DNA of 64,000 nucleotides from Aphelocoma coerulescens (GCF_041296385.1 NW_027184065.1:434001-498000), one strand, 5' to 3'; numbered from the stretch's first letter, positions 31,313 to 45,028 are shown. Notes: a model not told the origin generated them from the letters alone. A program made the numbers and translations.

Positions 31313-31434
31313 CCCGCACACTAACACCCCCTCCACATCCCCACCATGCTACTTGCAGTGGCCCCGCCCCTGCCATCCCCGCCGGCTGGCAGCACCCACT
31401 CCTCGCATGCTTCCCCATGCCTTGCATTTCCTTG

Positions 31435-32560
31435 CTGCCCCCTCTGTAGCCTTCCCTCAACCTGCCTTTTCTCCCCTGCCTTGCACTGACTTGCTCACCC
31501 ATCCCCCACCTGACTTCCTTTCACATTCGTCTAGGTCTGGCCTCATCTTTCCTTTTCCTTCTAGGACCCTCATTGCCTTGCCTCACCTCGCAAAGCCACC
31601 ACTTGCCTTGCCTTGCTCTTGAACCCCTCCCTTGCCTTGCATGACCTTGCTCACCCCTCCCCCACCTGGAATTCAACACCCCTTTTCAATGACATTTCTG
31701 GGCCTTGCCCTGCCCTTTCTGCTCCTCCGAGGAATCTCAAAGCTCTCAAGCATCTCCGGTGTTTCAGGATCCCATGAGAGGAAGACCAGGGGAGGACGCA
31801 TGTTGCCACACTCATCTCTGTGGGAAGCCTTTGTCTGGGAGCAATCCTTGCATGTCTTGAACCTTGGAGGGGCAATTCACATTTTGCCCTTGAGCTCGGG
31901 GACCAGAAAGAGAGTTCTTTTGCATACAAGGGAAAGCAGGTAGCTCAAGTCTTTTAGGTACAGAGGAGAGATGACCCACGCGGGATCAAGGCCACACAGA
32001 GCACTTGGTCCTGGCCACTTTTGTGTACCAGCAGTCCTTGAATGTACTTCTCACCTGCCTTGCCTGGCCTTGCCTTGGCAACACAACAGTTGCCTTGCCT
32101 TGCCCTGTTAGCCCTCTGTAGCCTTGCATTCCTTTGCAGGGCCCTGCCCCGCACATGACCTGCCTACTGTTTTCCTCCAGGGCCTTGGCTTGCTGAGCCC
32201 TTCCTGTTTCTGCCTGGCCTTCCCATCAGTGGCCCTTCCTTCCTACAGCCAGCCTTGCCTCTAACTTCTGGGCCTTCTCTTGCCTACCACTCCATTTGCT
32301 TTCCCCTCACTGCTCTGGCCTTGCCTACCTCTCCCTTGACTTGCCCACAATTGCCTGCACTCGGTTTGCAGCGCCTTGCCTGCATGGAAGGCAAGGGAAA
32401 GAGTGGAAGGCCGGGCAAAGCAAAGCCAGCAAGTTGTAGGCAGTGCGAGGCAAGGCAGACGCAGGCAAAGGAAGCAGAGCAAGGGTACCTTAAGAAGAAC
32501 TAGACAAGGCAAGGCCAAGAGACTCGGAGAGCCTTTCCTTGGGAAGGCAAGGACATAGTG
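31435..32560. repeat. GGCAAGG / CCTTGCC block, minus arm
   Basis: Inverse copy of 2515-3640. The strand switch of the core lies near 32380. Confidence 0.75.
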
Positions 32561-34400
32561 CCAGTGTTGCTGGAGCAGATGTTAAGGTACCGTGGGGGGG
32601 GAATAGTCCAGCAAGACATTTCTCTTCTGGCCCCTGTGCGTGTGGGGGCAATTGTTGGACATATTCAATACTGGAGGCGGATCAGTCGCTGGATGTGTTG
32701 TATTTTGGAGGAGGGGATGCTGTTTCTTTGGAGATGGGCTTGTAGTTGCTCTCTTTGGCAAGGAAGGCAGGTTTGGATGTGCACATCAGGTACTCCTAGG
32801 GATTTTAAAGGCTTTTCCCAACAGGCAGAGCTCTCTCTGGGTTCGAGCTGTTGAGCTGTCAGCGGGAATGCAAAGGCCAAGCTCTTAAGCTATTTGTCCT
32901 GGTGCCTTCAGTGTGTGAGCAGTCCCTGGTGCCGTTGCCTTTGGATCCTGACTCTGGGAGAGGGAAGGCTTAGGATGGTACCTAGAGCTGAGAAGGAGAG
33001 TGCTGAGAACAGCGTGTGTGCTGCTAGTTTGAGGGGTGCAGGTGAAGTTGTAGGCAGCAAGATCTTCCTCAGCTGGCACTGTTTTGAGCCCTGTTTTTGC
33101 CAGATGGTTTCAAGCTGGTGGGCGGAATCTGCGAGAGGGAAAAGATTTGTTTGGGCCAAAGAGGTGTGGTGTAAAGAAGAGTGTGCTCTTGGAAGGGGAA
33201 GATGAGGGCAATCTTTTTGTCCTGACACCGTTGATTTGAGTGCAGGGCCGTTTGCAAGTTGCCTCTGTCTGCCCTTGGGGTGGTTTCGAGCTGGGCCAGG
33301 TGCTTGGCCTTCTTTTGCAAGTCTGCAGCGCCATCGTGTGGTTGTTTCCATGAGCGCTGACAGTGCCCGGCAAAAAGCTCTTGGCTGGCGCGGCCCCAGT
33401 CGTGTGGAAGCAGTTGGTGGAAGAGCTCCGCTGTGCATCCTGCCTCTTGGAGACATAAAAGGATGTAACCCTGCGCGTAGCGGGGAAGCAAGACGAATCT
33501 TTTCATTGTTGGCTGAGCAGTTTCTACGCGGCAAAAGTAAAGGCAGTTTCAGCACGGCCTCTTTCTTTCAGAACCTTTTCTGTGCCATCATGAACATGCT
33601 CAACATGCCACTCGCACCCGCTGAACTGCATCAAAGGCTCTGGAGATAGGCACTTTCCTTCAAGCTCTCTGTAGCATCGTACCCTCCACCTCTGGCGGAT
33701 CCCAAAGCCCTTCCAAACATCCAGCAGCTGCACGCAGAGAACAAGTGCTAGAACAAGGCGTTGGCCTTCCTAGTCCTTTTAAAGTCTGTGAACTAGGCGA
33801 AACATTCCAGTGAGCAGCACTTTCCTTCGCAACTATATCTAGAGCATCATCACATTCTCTCCAAGTGGGTAAGTCCACCCTTGCAGCGCAGCGTTTGCAG
33901 CCACAGTTCGGACTGAGAGATAGGCCAGGTGAGAAAGCATTTCTTGACTATCCCTCTTCTCTGGAAGACTTGATACTCGCAGCGCGACCACGTCCACACA
34001 CCTTCAGTGTGGCCAGGTTCAAGCAGCTAGAGCTCCCAGAGATGGGAGAGTCAGGAGAGAAGACGTTCCAAAAGTACCGTGTACTTACAGCAGCATTAAA
34101 ACTGTGCACAGCAGTCTGCAGCACTGTAGACTGCGGCTTCTCCGACAGACGAGCCATCCCATTGTTGCCTCTCGCAGCCTGCTTGCTAGCTGCTCTCCTG
34201 AAGAAAAGAACTAGAAGAAAAAGCCAATGCTGGGCTGCACCTTCCCCTTGCCTTACGTAAAGCCACCTAAACTCCCCGCTGCACTCTCTATTTCCCCTCT
34301 CCTTGGAGGCGACCACTGTGTTTGCTGCATCTCGAAGCCTAAAGTTAAGCGCCAGTGGTTTTGGGGATGGTTGGAAGAGGGATAAGTAGTAGCACAAGTA
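32561..34400. other. minus-arm segment without recognisable gene
   Basis: Inverse copy of about 675-2515. The same overlapping frames are open (for example 215 codons at 32908-33555, minus), with no recognisable domain. Confidence 0.5.
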
Positions 34401-36645
34401 AGTAGTTATCGTTGAACTTCCTCCTTCTCAGTGCTAACGTGAATTGGGCAGGCAGGCGAGTGCCAGCAACGCTCCTTTCTCAGTTTGTACGCTGCGGACA
34501 CCAGCCCGGTGCTCTGCGCCTTCGTTCGGCCTCTTTAGTACCCATGTTGCTCTTTCATTCAGCCGGAGTCGAAGCGTGGTCTGCTTCTCGCCCAGAGAGC
34601 ACGGTGCCGGCAGCGAAATGCCCCAGCCGACTGCTTCTGCCCACACACGCCTGGTCTATGCACTTTCCCTCGCAGCGACATACAGCAACACTTTCGGTCT
34701 TTTCTTGTCGTCCAAATGCAAAGGGAAAGAGTCTCAGCTCCGTCTGGCACAGTTTTAGGTCAACAAGCTTACCCGGAGCTTACCCGCGACGCGTGGAAAC
34801 TTGTGTTTGCACCACATTCAAGTGGTTGCCGTCTTTCCTTTACAGCCTGCAGAGCACCGTCAGATCCCGGTGCTCTCTGCACCTGCCTTCTCAGTTCTAA
34901 GTACCACCGCGCCCCTTAAAGCCTTGCAGGAAGCAAAGACACGGATAGTCATCTCGCAGAGAAGAACGTGGAAGGACGAAAGGATGATCTTCCTTTCTCC
35001 TGCTTCTTGCCTGAATTGTGGTGCTGTATTGAAAGTCTTGGCTAGCGAAAAGCTCATCCAGCAAGTGCCTCATTCCTGCCGCATCTCGCTGACGAGAGTT
35101 TCACGAAGAGTTTAGACTCTGGAAACAGCAAGAAAATGATTGTACGTCGAGCTGAGGAAAATCCGTGCACAGCACACTGTGGATGTGTGCAGTGTTCGCG
35201 CTGAAGAGCGCCAAAACTCAAAGCCATCGCTGGGCTCCAGTTTCGTCCAGACGGCAGAAGGCAAAGAACGAAGCAACTGGGCACCGCGTTAACGTACTCA
35301 GTGGACCGAATTTCAAATGTCCAGCCAAAAGCTGCTTCATAAGCAGATTCAGCTGAGAATGCTCTGGCTGCTTCACAAAGTAAGGCGCAGCCGTTTCCAT
35401 TCATCACACTACCTGGCCAGAAGCAGTATCCTACACCTTCAATGCTGCAGCGTCCATGCAGCTGGAGCACACGCAGTAGGACGCGTCGAGATAGAAGGCG
35501 GTCTTCAAGTACCCCCTTCTCCAAGCAGCCTTGAAACTGAGCACAACACACTGCGGCTCGGGAGCTTCCTTCTCAGATAGACGTGCCGTCACGTTATTCA
35601 CTCTCGCAGCTCCGTTGCCCACTTGCAGCAGCTGCTACCAAAGCAAAATGCTCCAGAAGTAAAAAGCACTGCCGGGCTGTACTTTCGCCTTGCCGCACGT
35701 GAAGCACCATAAACTGTCCGCTGTACTCTTTATTTCCCTTCTCCGCCGCATCTACCACTGTCATCTCTGCATCTCGAAGCATAAAAGCTCGGCACAATTC
35801 CTCCCAGGGAAAGCTGGAAGAGAAATAGGTAGCAGCACAAGTAGCTGCAAGTGGAACTTTCTGTTTTAAAACGCTAACGTGAATCCGGAAACAAGCGAGT
35901 AACAGCCGGGCTTCCTCTTGCAGCCTGTGCGATGCGCACACCAGCTCGGTGCTCTGCCCTCATTCTTTAATGCTCTTCGTACCATGTCGCGCTTTCATTC
36001 TGCCGGAGTCGAAGCGTCGTCTACTTCTCGCCCAGAGAGCACGGTGCCAGCGGAGAAAGGCTCCAGAAAAACGCTCCAGGCTGCTGATCCTTCCCAAACA
36101 CACCAGGGCTATGCACTTTCCTTCGCAGCGCTAAGTAGCATCGCATTCTGTTTGCATTGGAGCCGGAATGTAAAGGGATAGATTCTCGGCTACGTCTCAC
36201 TCAGCGCCCAGTTTTAGGTCACCAAGCTTACCCGGAGCTTACCCGCGACGCGTGGAAATTGGTATTTGAACCACATTCAAGTGGTAGCTTTCTTTTCTTT
36301 AAGCCTGCAGAGCGCCGTCAGATCGCGGTGCTCTCTGCACCTGCCTTCTCCCTTCCAAGTACCACCGCGCACCTTACAGCCTTGCAGGGAGCAAAGACGT
36401 GGAGAGATGTCTCGCAGAGAAGATCGTGCAAAGACGAAAAGATGTTCTTCTTTGCTCTTCCTCGTCGCCCAGATTGTGGTGCTCTACTGAAAGCGTGGGC
36501 TAACGAATGGCTAATCTAGCATGTGCTTCCCTTCTAATGCATTTCGTTGAGCGAGAGCTGAGGAAAATCCTTGCACTGTACACTATGGATGCGTGCAGTA
36601 GACACGCAGAAGAGCGGCACAGCTCATAACCATCGCACACTCCAG
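34401..36645 (-). repeat. ~1.4-kb repeat units, minus orientation
   Basis: About one and a half units in minus orientation, spaced about 1,440 bp (the GCATCTCGAAGC landmark at 34329 and 35768). They are diverged from the plus units by roughly 10-15 %. Short frames on both strands recur between units without family resemblance. Confidence 0.7.
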
Positions 36646-36659
36646 CCCAGAGCTCTGGG
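36646..36659. other. perfect 14-bp palindrome at the orientation switch
   Basis: CCCAGAGCTCTGGG. Repeat units to the left run in minus orientation and those to the right in plus. The exact junction cannot be fixed because the units next to it are diverged or truncated, so the palindrome may be incidental. Confidence 0.45.
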
Positions 36660-38019
36660 GCTGCGTTCTTCTCAATTTCCGGCGCTGGACAGAACTGAGA
36701 CATTGAGCTTTGGCTCTCTTTAGTGTGTGTACTGCACGCATCCAGAGCGCGCTGTGCACAGATTCTCCTCAGCGCTACGTGCAAGCACAGACTTTCTGCT
36801 TCGCAGAGCCCAACTGTCCGCCGAAGCTCTCGCTCAGAGAAATGTGTCAGGAGAGAAGCACTTGCTGGATTAGCCTTACACTGGCCAACAGTTCCAAAGA
36901 AGCACCATAGTCTTCTTGCGAGAAAGGATAATAAAACACATGTATTGTCCCAGCAAAGTTCTCTGTGCGAGCCGAAGCCGAGAATCTTTCCCTTAAGATT
37001 AAGACCATAACGCAGACAGCATTTTGTGCTACTTAACGCTGAGAGGGATAGCCCAGGTGTGTTTCGGCAGAGGCAGAAGCCCGGAGCGTTTCTCTGCCGG
37101 CACCGTGCTCTCAGGCGAGAAGTAGACGACGCTTCGACTCCGGCAGAATGAAAAGCGCGACATGGTACGAAGAGCATACGAATGAGGGCGCAGAGCACCG
37201 AGCTGGTGTGCGCATCGCACAGGCTGCAAGAAGAAGCGTGGCTGCCGCTCGCTTCTTTTCGGATTCACGTTAGCAGTTGAAAACAAAAGTTCCACTTGCA
37301 GCTACTTGTGCTGCTACCTATTTTTCTTCCAGCTTTCCCTGGGAGGAATTGTGCCGAGCTTTATGCTTCGAGATGCAGAGATGACAGTGGTAGATGCGGC
37401 GGAGAAGGGAAATAAAGAGTACAGCGGACAGTTTATGGTGCTTCACGTGCGGCAAGGCGAAAGTACAGCCCGGCAGTGCTTTTTACTTCTGGAGCATTTT
37501 GCTTTGGTAGCAGCTGCTGCAAGTGGGCAACGGAGCTGCGAGAGTGAATAACGTGACGGCACGTCTATCTGAGAAGGAAGCTCCCGAGCCGCAGTGTGTT
37601 GTGCCCAGTTTCAAGGCTGCTTGGAGGAGGGGGGTACTTGAAGAACGCCTTCTATCTCGACGCGTCCTACTGCGTGTGCTCCAGCTGCATGGATGCTGCA
37701 GCATTGAAGGTGTAGGATACTGCTTCTGGCCAGGTAGTGTGATGAATGGAAACGGCTGCGCCTTACTTTGTGAAGCAGCCAGAGCATTCTCAGCTGAATC
37801 TGCTTATGAAGCAGCTTTTGGCTGGACATTTGAAATTCGGTCCACTGAGTACGTTAACGCGGTGCCCAGCTGCTTCGTTCTTCGCCTTCTGCCGTCTGGA
37901 CAGAACTGAAGCCCAGCGATGGCTTTGAGTTTTGCCGCTCTTCAGCATGTGTACTGCACGCATCCACAGTGTGTTGTGCAAGGATTTTCCTCAGCTCTCC
38001 CTCAGCGAAATGCATCAGG
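36660..38019 (+). repeat. ~1.39-kb repeat unit, plus orientation, shortened
   Basis: A unit tail followed by a unit from 36851 of about 1.17 kb, about 0.22 kb shorter than its neighbour through an internal deletion near 36900-36990. Its 37290-38010 part is nearly identical to 38682-39400. Confidence 0.8.
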
Positions 38020-39411
38020 TGAGAAACACTTGCTGGATTAGCCTTTCGCTGGCCATGGCTTTCAGTACAGCACCACAATCTGGGCGACAAGGAGGAGAAA
38101 GGAAGAACATCTTTTCGTCTTTGCACGTTCTTCTCTGCGAGACGACTATCTGCGCCTTTGCTTCCTGCAAGGCTATATTGTGCGCAGTGGTACTTGGAAG
38201 GGAGAAGGCAGGTGCAGAGAGCACCGCGATCTGACGGCGCTCTGCAGGCTGTAAAGGAAAGAGGGCTGCCACTGGAATGTGTGCAAACACAAGTTTCCAC
38301 GAGTCGCGGGCAAGCTCTGGGCGTGCTTGTTGACCTAAAACTGTTCTCTGTGCCCGACATTGCTGAGAATCTTTTCCTTTACATTTGGACGACAAGAAAA
38401 GACCGAAAGTGCTGCTGTATGTCGCTGCGAGAAAAGTGCATAGCCCTGGTGTGTTTCGGAAGGGCGGTCGGCTGGGGCATTTCTCTTCCGGCACCGTGCT
38501 CTCCGGGCGAGAAGTAGACGACGCTTCGACTCCGGCAGAATGAAAAGCGCGACATGGTACGAAGAGCATACGAATGAGGGCGCAGAGCACCGAGCTGGTG
38601 TGCGCATCGCACAGGCTGCAAGAAGAAGTGTGGCTGCCGCTCGCTTCTTTGCGGATTCACGTTAGCAGTTGAAAACAAAAGTTCCACTTGCAGCTACTTG
38701 TGCTGCTACCTATTTCTCTTCCAGCTTTCCCTGGGAAGAATTGTGCCGAGCTTTATGCTTCGAGATGCAGAGATGACAGTGGTAGATGCGGCGGAGAAGG
38801 GAAATAAAGAGTACAGCGGACAATTTATGGTGCTTCACGTGCGGCAAGGCGAAAGTACAGCCCGGCAGTGCTTTTTACTTCTGGAGCATTTTGCTTTGGT
38901 AGCAGCTGCTGCAAGTGGGCAACGGAGCTGCGAGAGTGAATAACGTGACGGCACGTCTATCTGAGAAGGAAGCTCCCGAGCCGCAGTGTGTTGTGCCCAG
39001 TTTCAAGGCTGCTTGGAGGAGGGGGGTACTTGAAGAACGCCTTCTATCTCGACGCGTCCTACTGCGTGTGCTCCAGCTGCATGGACGCTGCAGCATTGAA
39101 GGTGTAGGATACTGCTTCTGGCCAGGTAGTGTGATGAATGGAAACGGCTGCGCCTTACTTTGTGAAGCAGCCAGAGCATTCTCAGCTGAATCTGCTTATG
39201 AAGCAGCTTTTGGCTGGACATTTGAAATTCGGTCCACTGAGTACGTTAACGCGGTGCCCAGCTGCTTCGTTCTTCGCCTTCTGCCGTCTGGACAGAACTG
39301 ACGCCCAGCGATGACTTTTAGCTGTGGCTCTCTTCAGCATGTGTACTGCACGCATCCGCAGTGTGCTGTGCAAGGATTTTCCTCAGCTCTCCCTCAGCGA
39401 AATGCATCAGG
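38020..39411 (+). repeat. 1,392-bp repeat unit, plus orientation
   Basis: Complete unit, from TGAGAAACACTTGCTGG to the next occurrence of the same string at 39412. Several 60-190 codon frames on both strands repeat with the unit, but I recognise no protein. The unit at 39412 starts the third arm and corresponds to position 1 of the window. Confidence 0.85.
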
Positions 39412-41925
39412 TGAGAAACACTTGCTGGATTAGCCTTTCGCTGGCCAAGGCTTTTAATACAGTACCACAATATGGGCGACGAGGAGAAAGGAAGAACATC
39501 TTTTCGTCCTGGCACTTTCTTCTGAGCGACATGACTGTCCGCATGTTTGCTTCCTGCAAGGCTGTATTGTGCGCGGCGGTATTGGAACTGAGAAGGCAGG
39601 TGCAGAGAGCACCGGGATCTGACGGCGTTCTGCAGCCTGTCAAGGAAAGACGGCTACCACTTGAATGTGGTGCAAACACTGGTTTCCACGCGTCGAGGGC
39701 AAGCTCTGGGCGTGCTGGTTGACCTAAAACTGTTCTCTGGGCGGGACATAGCAGAGAATCTTTCCCTTTCCATTTGGACGACAAGAAAGACCGAAAGTGC
39801 TGCTGTATGTCGCAGCGAGGGAAAGTGCATAGACCAGGCGTGTGTCGGCAGAAGCAGTCGGCTGGGGCATTTCTCTTCCGGCACCGTGCTCTCTGGGCGA
39901 GAAGTAGACGACGCTTCGACTCCGGCTGAATGAAAGAGCGACATGGGTACTAAAGAGGCCGAACGAAGGCGCAGAGCACCGGACTCGTGTCCGCAGCGTA
40001 CAAACTGAGAAAGGAGCGTGGCTGGCACTCGCCTGCCTGCCCAATTCACGTTAGCACTGAGAAGGAGGAAGTTCAACGACAACTACTTCCTTGTGCTACT
40101 ACTTATCCCTCTTCCAACCATCCCCAAAACCACTGGCGCTTAACTTTAGGCTTCGAGATGCAGCAAACACAGTGGTCGCTTCCAAGGAGAGGGGAAGTAG
40201 AGAGTGCAGCGGGGAGTTTAGGTGGCTTTACGTAAGGCAAGGGGAAGGTGCAGCCCAGCATTGGCTTTTTCTTCTAGTTCTTTTCTTCAGGAGAGCAGCT
40301 AGCAAGCAGGCTGCGAGAGGCAACAATGGGATGGCTCGTCTGTCGGAGAAGCCGCAGTCTACAGTGCTGCAGACTGCTGTGCAGTTTTAATGCTGCTGTA
40401 AGTACACGGTACTTTTGGAACGTCTTCTCTCCTGACTCTCCCATCTCTGGGAGCTCTAGCTGCTTGAACCTGGCCACACTGAAGGTGTGTGGACGTGGTC
40501 GCGCTGCGAGTATCAAGTCTTCCAGAGAAGAGGGATAGTCAAGAAATGCTTTCTCACCTGGCCTATCTCTCAGTCCGAACTGTGGCTGCAAACGCTGCGC
40601 TGCAAGGGTGGACTTACCCACTTGGAGAGAATGTGATGATGCTCTAGATATAGTTGCGAAGGAAAGTGCTGCTCACTGGAATGTTTCGCCTAGTTCACAG
40701 ACTTTAAAAGGACTAGGAAGGCCAACGCCTTGTTCTAGCACTTGTTCTCTGCGTGCAGCTGCTGGATGTTTGGAAGGGCTTTGGGATCCGCCAGAGGTGG
40801 AGGGTACGATGCTACAGAGAGCTTGAAGGAAAGTGCCTATCTCCAGAGCCTTTGATGCAGTTCAGCGGGTGCGAGTGGCATGTTGAGCATGTTCATGATG
40901 GCACAGAAAAGGTTCTGAAAGAAAGAGGCCGTGCTGAAAGTGCCTTTACTTTTGCCGCGTAGAAACTGCTCAGCCAACAATGAAAAGATTCGTCTTGCTT
41001 CCCCGCTACGCGCAGGGTTACATCCTTTTATGTCTCCAAGAGGCAGGATGCACAGCAGAGCTCTTCCACCAACTGCTTCCACACGACTGGGGCCGCGCCA
41101 GCCAAGCGCTTTTTGCCGGGCACTGTCAGCGCTCATGGAAACAACCACACGATGGCGCTGCAGACTTGCAAAAGAAGGCCAAGCACCTGGCCCAGCTCGA
41201 AACCACCCCAAGGGCAGACAGAGGCAACTTGCAAACGGCCCTGCACTCAAATCAACGGTGTCAGGACAAAAAGATTGCCCTCATCTTCCCCTTCCAAGAG
41301 CACACTCTTCTTTACACCACACCTCTTTGGCCCAAACAAATCTTTTCCCTCTCGCAGATTCCGCCCACCAACTTGAAACCATCTGGCAAAAACAGGGCTC
41401 AAAACAGTGCCAGCTGAGGAAGATCTTGCTGCCTACAACTTCACCTGCACCCCTCAAACTAGCAGCACACACGCTGTTCTCAGCACTCTCCTTCTCAGCT
41501 CTAGGTACCATCCTAAGCCTTCCCTCTCCCAGAGTCAGGATCCAAAGGCAACGGCACCAGGGACTGCTCACACACTGAAGGCACCAGGACAAATAGCTTA
41601 AGAGCTTGGCCTTTGCATTCCCACTGACAGCTCAACAGCTCGAACCCAGAGAGAGCTCTGCCTGTTGGGAAAAGCCTTTAAAATCCCTAGGAGTACCTGA
41701 TGTGCACATCCAAACCTGCCTTCCTTGCCAAAGAGAGCAACTACAAGCCCATCTCCAAAGAAACGGCATCCCCTCCTCCAAAATACAACACATCCAGCGA
41801 CTGATCCACCTCCAGTATTGAATATGTCCAACAATTGCCCCTACACGCACAGGGGCCAGAAGAGAAATGTCTTGCTGGACTATTCCCCCCCACGGTACCT
41901 TAACATCTGCTCCAGCAACACTGGC

Positions 41926-43051
41926 ACTATGTCCTTGCCTTCCCAAGGAAAGGCTCTCCGAGTCTCTTGGCCTTGCCTTGTCTAGTTCTTCTTAAGGTAC
42001 CCTCGCTCTGCTTCCTTTGCCTGCGTCTGCCTTGCCTCGCACTGCCTACAACTTGCTGGCTTTGCTTTGCCCAGCCTTCCACTCTTTCCCTTGCCTTCCA
42101 TGCAGGCAAGGCGCTGCAAACCGAGTGCAGGCAATTGTGGGCAAGTCAAGGGAGAGGTAGGCAAGGCCAGAGCAGTGAGGGGAAAGCAAATGGAGTGGTA
42201 GGCAAGAGAAGGCCCAGAAGTTAGAGGCAAGGCTGGCTGTAGGAAGGAAGGGCCACTGATGGGAAGGCCAGGCAGAAACAGGAAGGGCTCAGCAAGCCAA
42301 GGCCCTGGAGGAAAACAGTAGGCAGGTCATGTGCGGGGCAGGGCCCTGCAAAGGAATGCAAGGCTACAGAGGGCTAGCAGGGCAAGGCAAGGCAAGTGTT
42401 GTGTTGCCAAGGCAAGGCCAGGCAAGGCAGGTGAGAAGTACATTCAAGGACTGCTGGTGCACAAAAGTGGCCAGGACCAAGTGCTCTGTGTGGCCTTGAT
42501 CCCGCGTGGGTCATCTCTCCTCTGTACCTAAAAGACTTGAGCTACCTGCTTTCCCTTGTATGCAAAAGAACTCTCTTTCTGGTCCCCGAGCTCAAGGGCA
42601 AAATGTGAATTGCCCCTCCAAGGTTCAAGACATGCAAGGATTGCTCCCAGACAAAGGCTGCCCACAGAGATGAGTGTGGCAACATGCGTCCTCCCCTGGT
42701 CTTCCTCTCATGCGATCCTGAAACACCGGAGATGCTTGAGAGCTTTGAGATTCCTCGGAGGAGCAGAAAGGGCAGGGCAAGGCCCAGAAATGTCATTGAA
42801 AAGGGGTGTTGAATTCCAGGTGGGGGAGGGGTGAGCAAGGTCATGCAAGGCAAGGGAGGGGTTCAAGGGCAAGGCAAGGCAAGTGGTGGCTTTGCGAGGC
42901 GAGGCAAGGCAATGAGGGTCCTAGAAGGAAAAGGAAAGATGAGGCCAGACCTAGATGAATGTGAAAGGAAGTCAGGTGGGGGATGGGTGAGCAAGTCAGT
43001 GCAAGGCAGGGGAGAAAAGGCAGGTTGAGGGAAGGCTACAGAGGGGGCAGC
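41926..43051. repeat. GGCAAGG / CCTTGCC block, arm 3
   Basis: Direct copy of 2515-3640 with a few copy-specific substitutions. Confidence 0.75.
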
Positions 43052-43178
43052 AAGGAAATGCAAGGCATGGGGAAGCATGCGAGGAGTGGGTGCTGCCAGC
43101 CGGTGGGGATGGCAGGGGCGGGGCCACTGCAAGTAGCATGGTGGGGATGTGGAGGGGGTGTTAGTGTGCGGGAGGGGC

Positions 43179-43195
43179 GTGTGTGTGTGTGTGTG
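43179..43195 (+). repeat. (GT)n microsatellite, arm 3
   Basis: About 17 bases, the shortest of the three corresponding tracts. Confidence 0.9.
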
Positions 43196-43948
43196 CAGTG
43201 GAGTGCAGGGTAAGTGCAGGTGTGTGTGTGCGTATACGGGGGTTTTGTGCCAGGTGCTGTGCCGGGGAGAGCCGTTCCACCGCAAGGAAGGTGTGGGAGT
43301 GAAAGGAGTAAGATAGATGTGTCTTTACAAAGAGACCGTGTGAATCTCTCCTTAGACAAGGCTAGGAATTTACAGGGGGGGAAGTAACAGAAGAAAGTAT
43401 TCGTTCTAGAAACTGTTACTAATCAACAGAGACTGTTGCTCAGCCAAGGCCCTGCTAAATTCCTGAACCTAGAGCAAGGCAGCAAAGACTTCCTAGCATT
43501 AGGAATAGTTTGGTTTTCTTCCTTTTCCATTCCAAAAGGGGAGTGCATATTAGAGGGGGGCATAGAGTAGGCAGTTCCGGAAGTCTGTAATTCCCGAGTA
43601 CCTCAGAGGGTGCTGTTGCCAGGAACTTAGCATCAGAAGGGGGCTGCATCCTGCAATCATTTGAGAGACTCCATGGCAAAAGCCCCATGGCCTCTCCCTG
43701 GAGTTGAAGAATGTTACAGGACTCCTCTGTCTCCTTTTTGGTGGATGAAGAAACTCAGAAAGCCACACTTCTGCCAGAACTCTCCAAGATGCCCCCTTTG
43801 CTCCCCGTGACTCCATCACTGCCCAGGAAGCTGTCTTTTCTACCACAGCAGTTTGACATACAGTTAAAAGTCGTGTGGCAGAGAAAAAAGGCAAGAATTG
43901 GTTTCCAAGGGATGGCAAACAAGAGATACCAGAACCTTTGGCCCTACC

Positions 43949-44899
43949 AATATTAAAGCAACTCCATTAAGAGAGTCCTTGCACTTCCTGAGGATTGGCA
44001 GAAGCCTATCTCATGATGTATGTTGCTGGGGGTCTTTTTAGACTGGCAAAAGGAGCTGTTGAAGGTTGCTTGATCTGTGCTAAAGCCAACAGCCAAGTTA
44101 CAAAGTAACTTGCTAGAGGAGGGAGGCCTTGGGCTGCATGGCCCTTCCAAAGATGCCAGGTGGATTTTCCGGAGATGCCCCAAGTGGCAAGGCTTAATAT
44201 CTTCTGGTAATCGTATGTCAGCTAGCAAGGTGGCCAGAAGTATTTCCAACTACTTCAGTAATGACAGGATCAGTTCTTAAGGCATTTTTGGAACAAATCA
44301 TTCCAAGATACAGCATTGTAGAAGCAATAGACTCAGATAGGGGAACTCATTTTGCAGGAAAGATCCTTCAAGGGGTTTTGGCTTCTTTAGGAACACAATG
44401 GAACCTCCATAGGCCCTGGCACCCCCAGAGCTCGGCTCGGGTAGAAAACAATGAAGAGAGAAATAAACACTTTTTGAAGCTGGTAATAGAAACCAAGATG
44501 CCATGGGTAGGGCTTTGGACATTGGCTTTGGTGAGAATGAGGGCCCAAGCCAGAAGAGAGATTCAGTTATCTCCCTTTCAATCGTTGTTTGCAATTGCCC
44601 TGGTAAGTCTCCACCTAGTGGGGGGGTAGAGGCAAGTGATGCATTTTTAAAACCATCTGTGGCCAGGATCCTGCTTCTTGTGAAACCCCTTCAACAGGAA
44701 GCTCAGCTGGCGCAAGCCCGGCCTTTGGACTTTGTTGCTTGTAACATCCAACCAGGAGATTGAGTCCTAGTTAAGGAGTAGAAAGAAGCGCCAGTGCTGG
44801 TGAAATGGCGTGGCCCATTCCAAGTGTCACTGACGACAGAAACAGCCGTCAAGTAAGCTGAACACAGGTGAACCCGTCACTCTCGGGTCAAGGTCTCTG
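43949..44899 (+). pseudogene. pol: ERV-B integrase remnant, arm 3 copy
   Basis: As at 4540-5490, but open across the second Asp and the Glu (44261-44629, 122 codons) like the minus-arm copy. The first Asp segment remains out of frame. Confidence 0.72.
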
Positions 44900-45028
44900 A
44901 AGCCTCAGAGATTTGCACATCTCAGCTGGAGGAGAAGGCCGGGAGGCCGTGACTGACACTCTGCAGGAGTGGGCCGGAGCAGTAGGCAGTGCTTCGACAT
45001 CGGAAGAAGCCCCACAGTCCTACCTTCA

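Larger units (their letters stand above)
26075..34400 (-). repeat. minus-oriented inverted-repeat arm 2, outer part
   Basis: Inverse copy of 680-8987. Coordinate sums drift from about 35,061 to 35,077 through indels. It ends near 34400, beyond which similarity to 1-680 falls. At diagnostic sites it agrees sometimes with arm 1 and sometimes with arm 3. Confidence 0.9.

Noticed and set aside
34401..39411. CRISPR-like or satellite array with short spacers
   Set aside because: The period is about 1.39 kb with diverged units in both orientations; there are no short direct repeats with unique spacers, and the context is a vertebrate genome.
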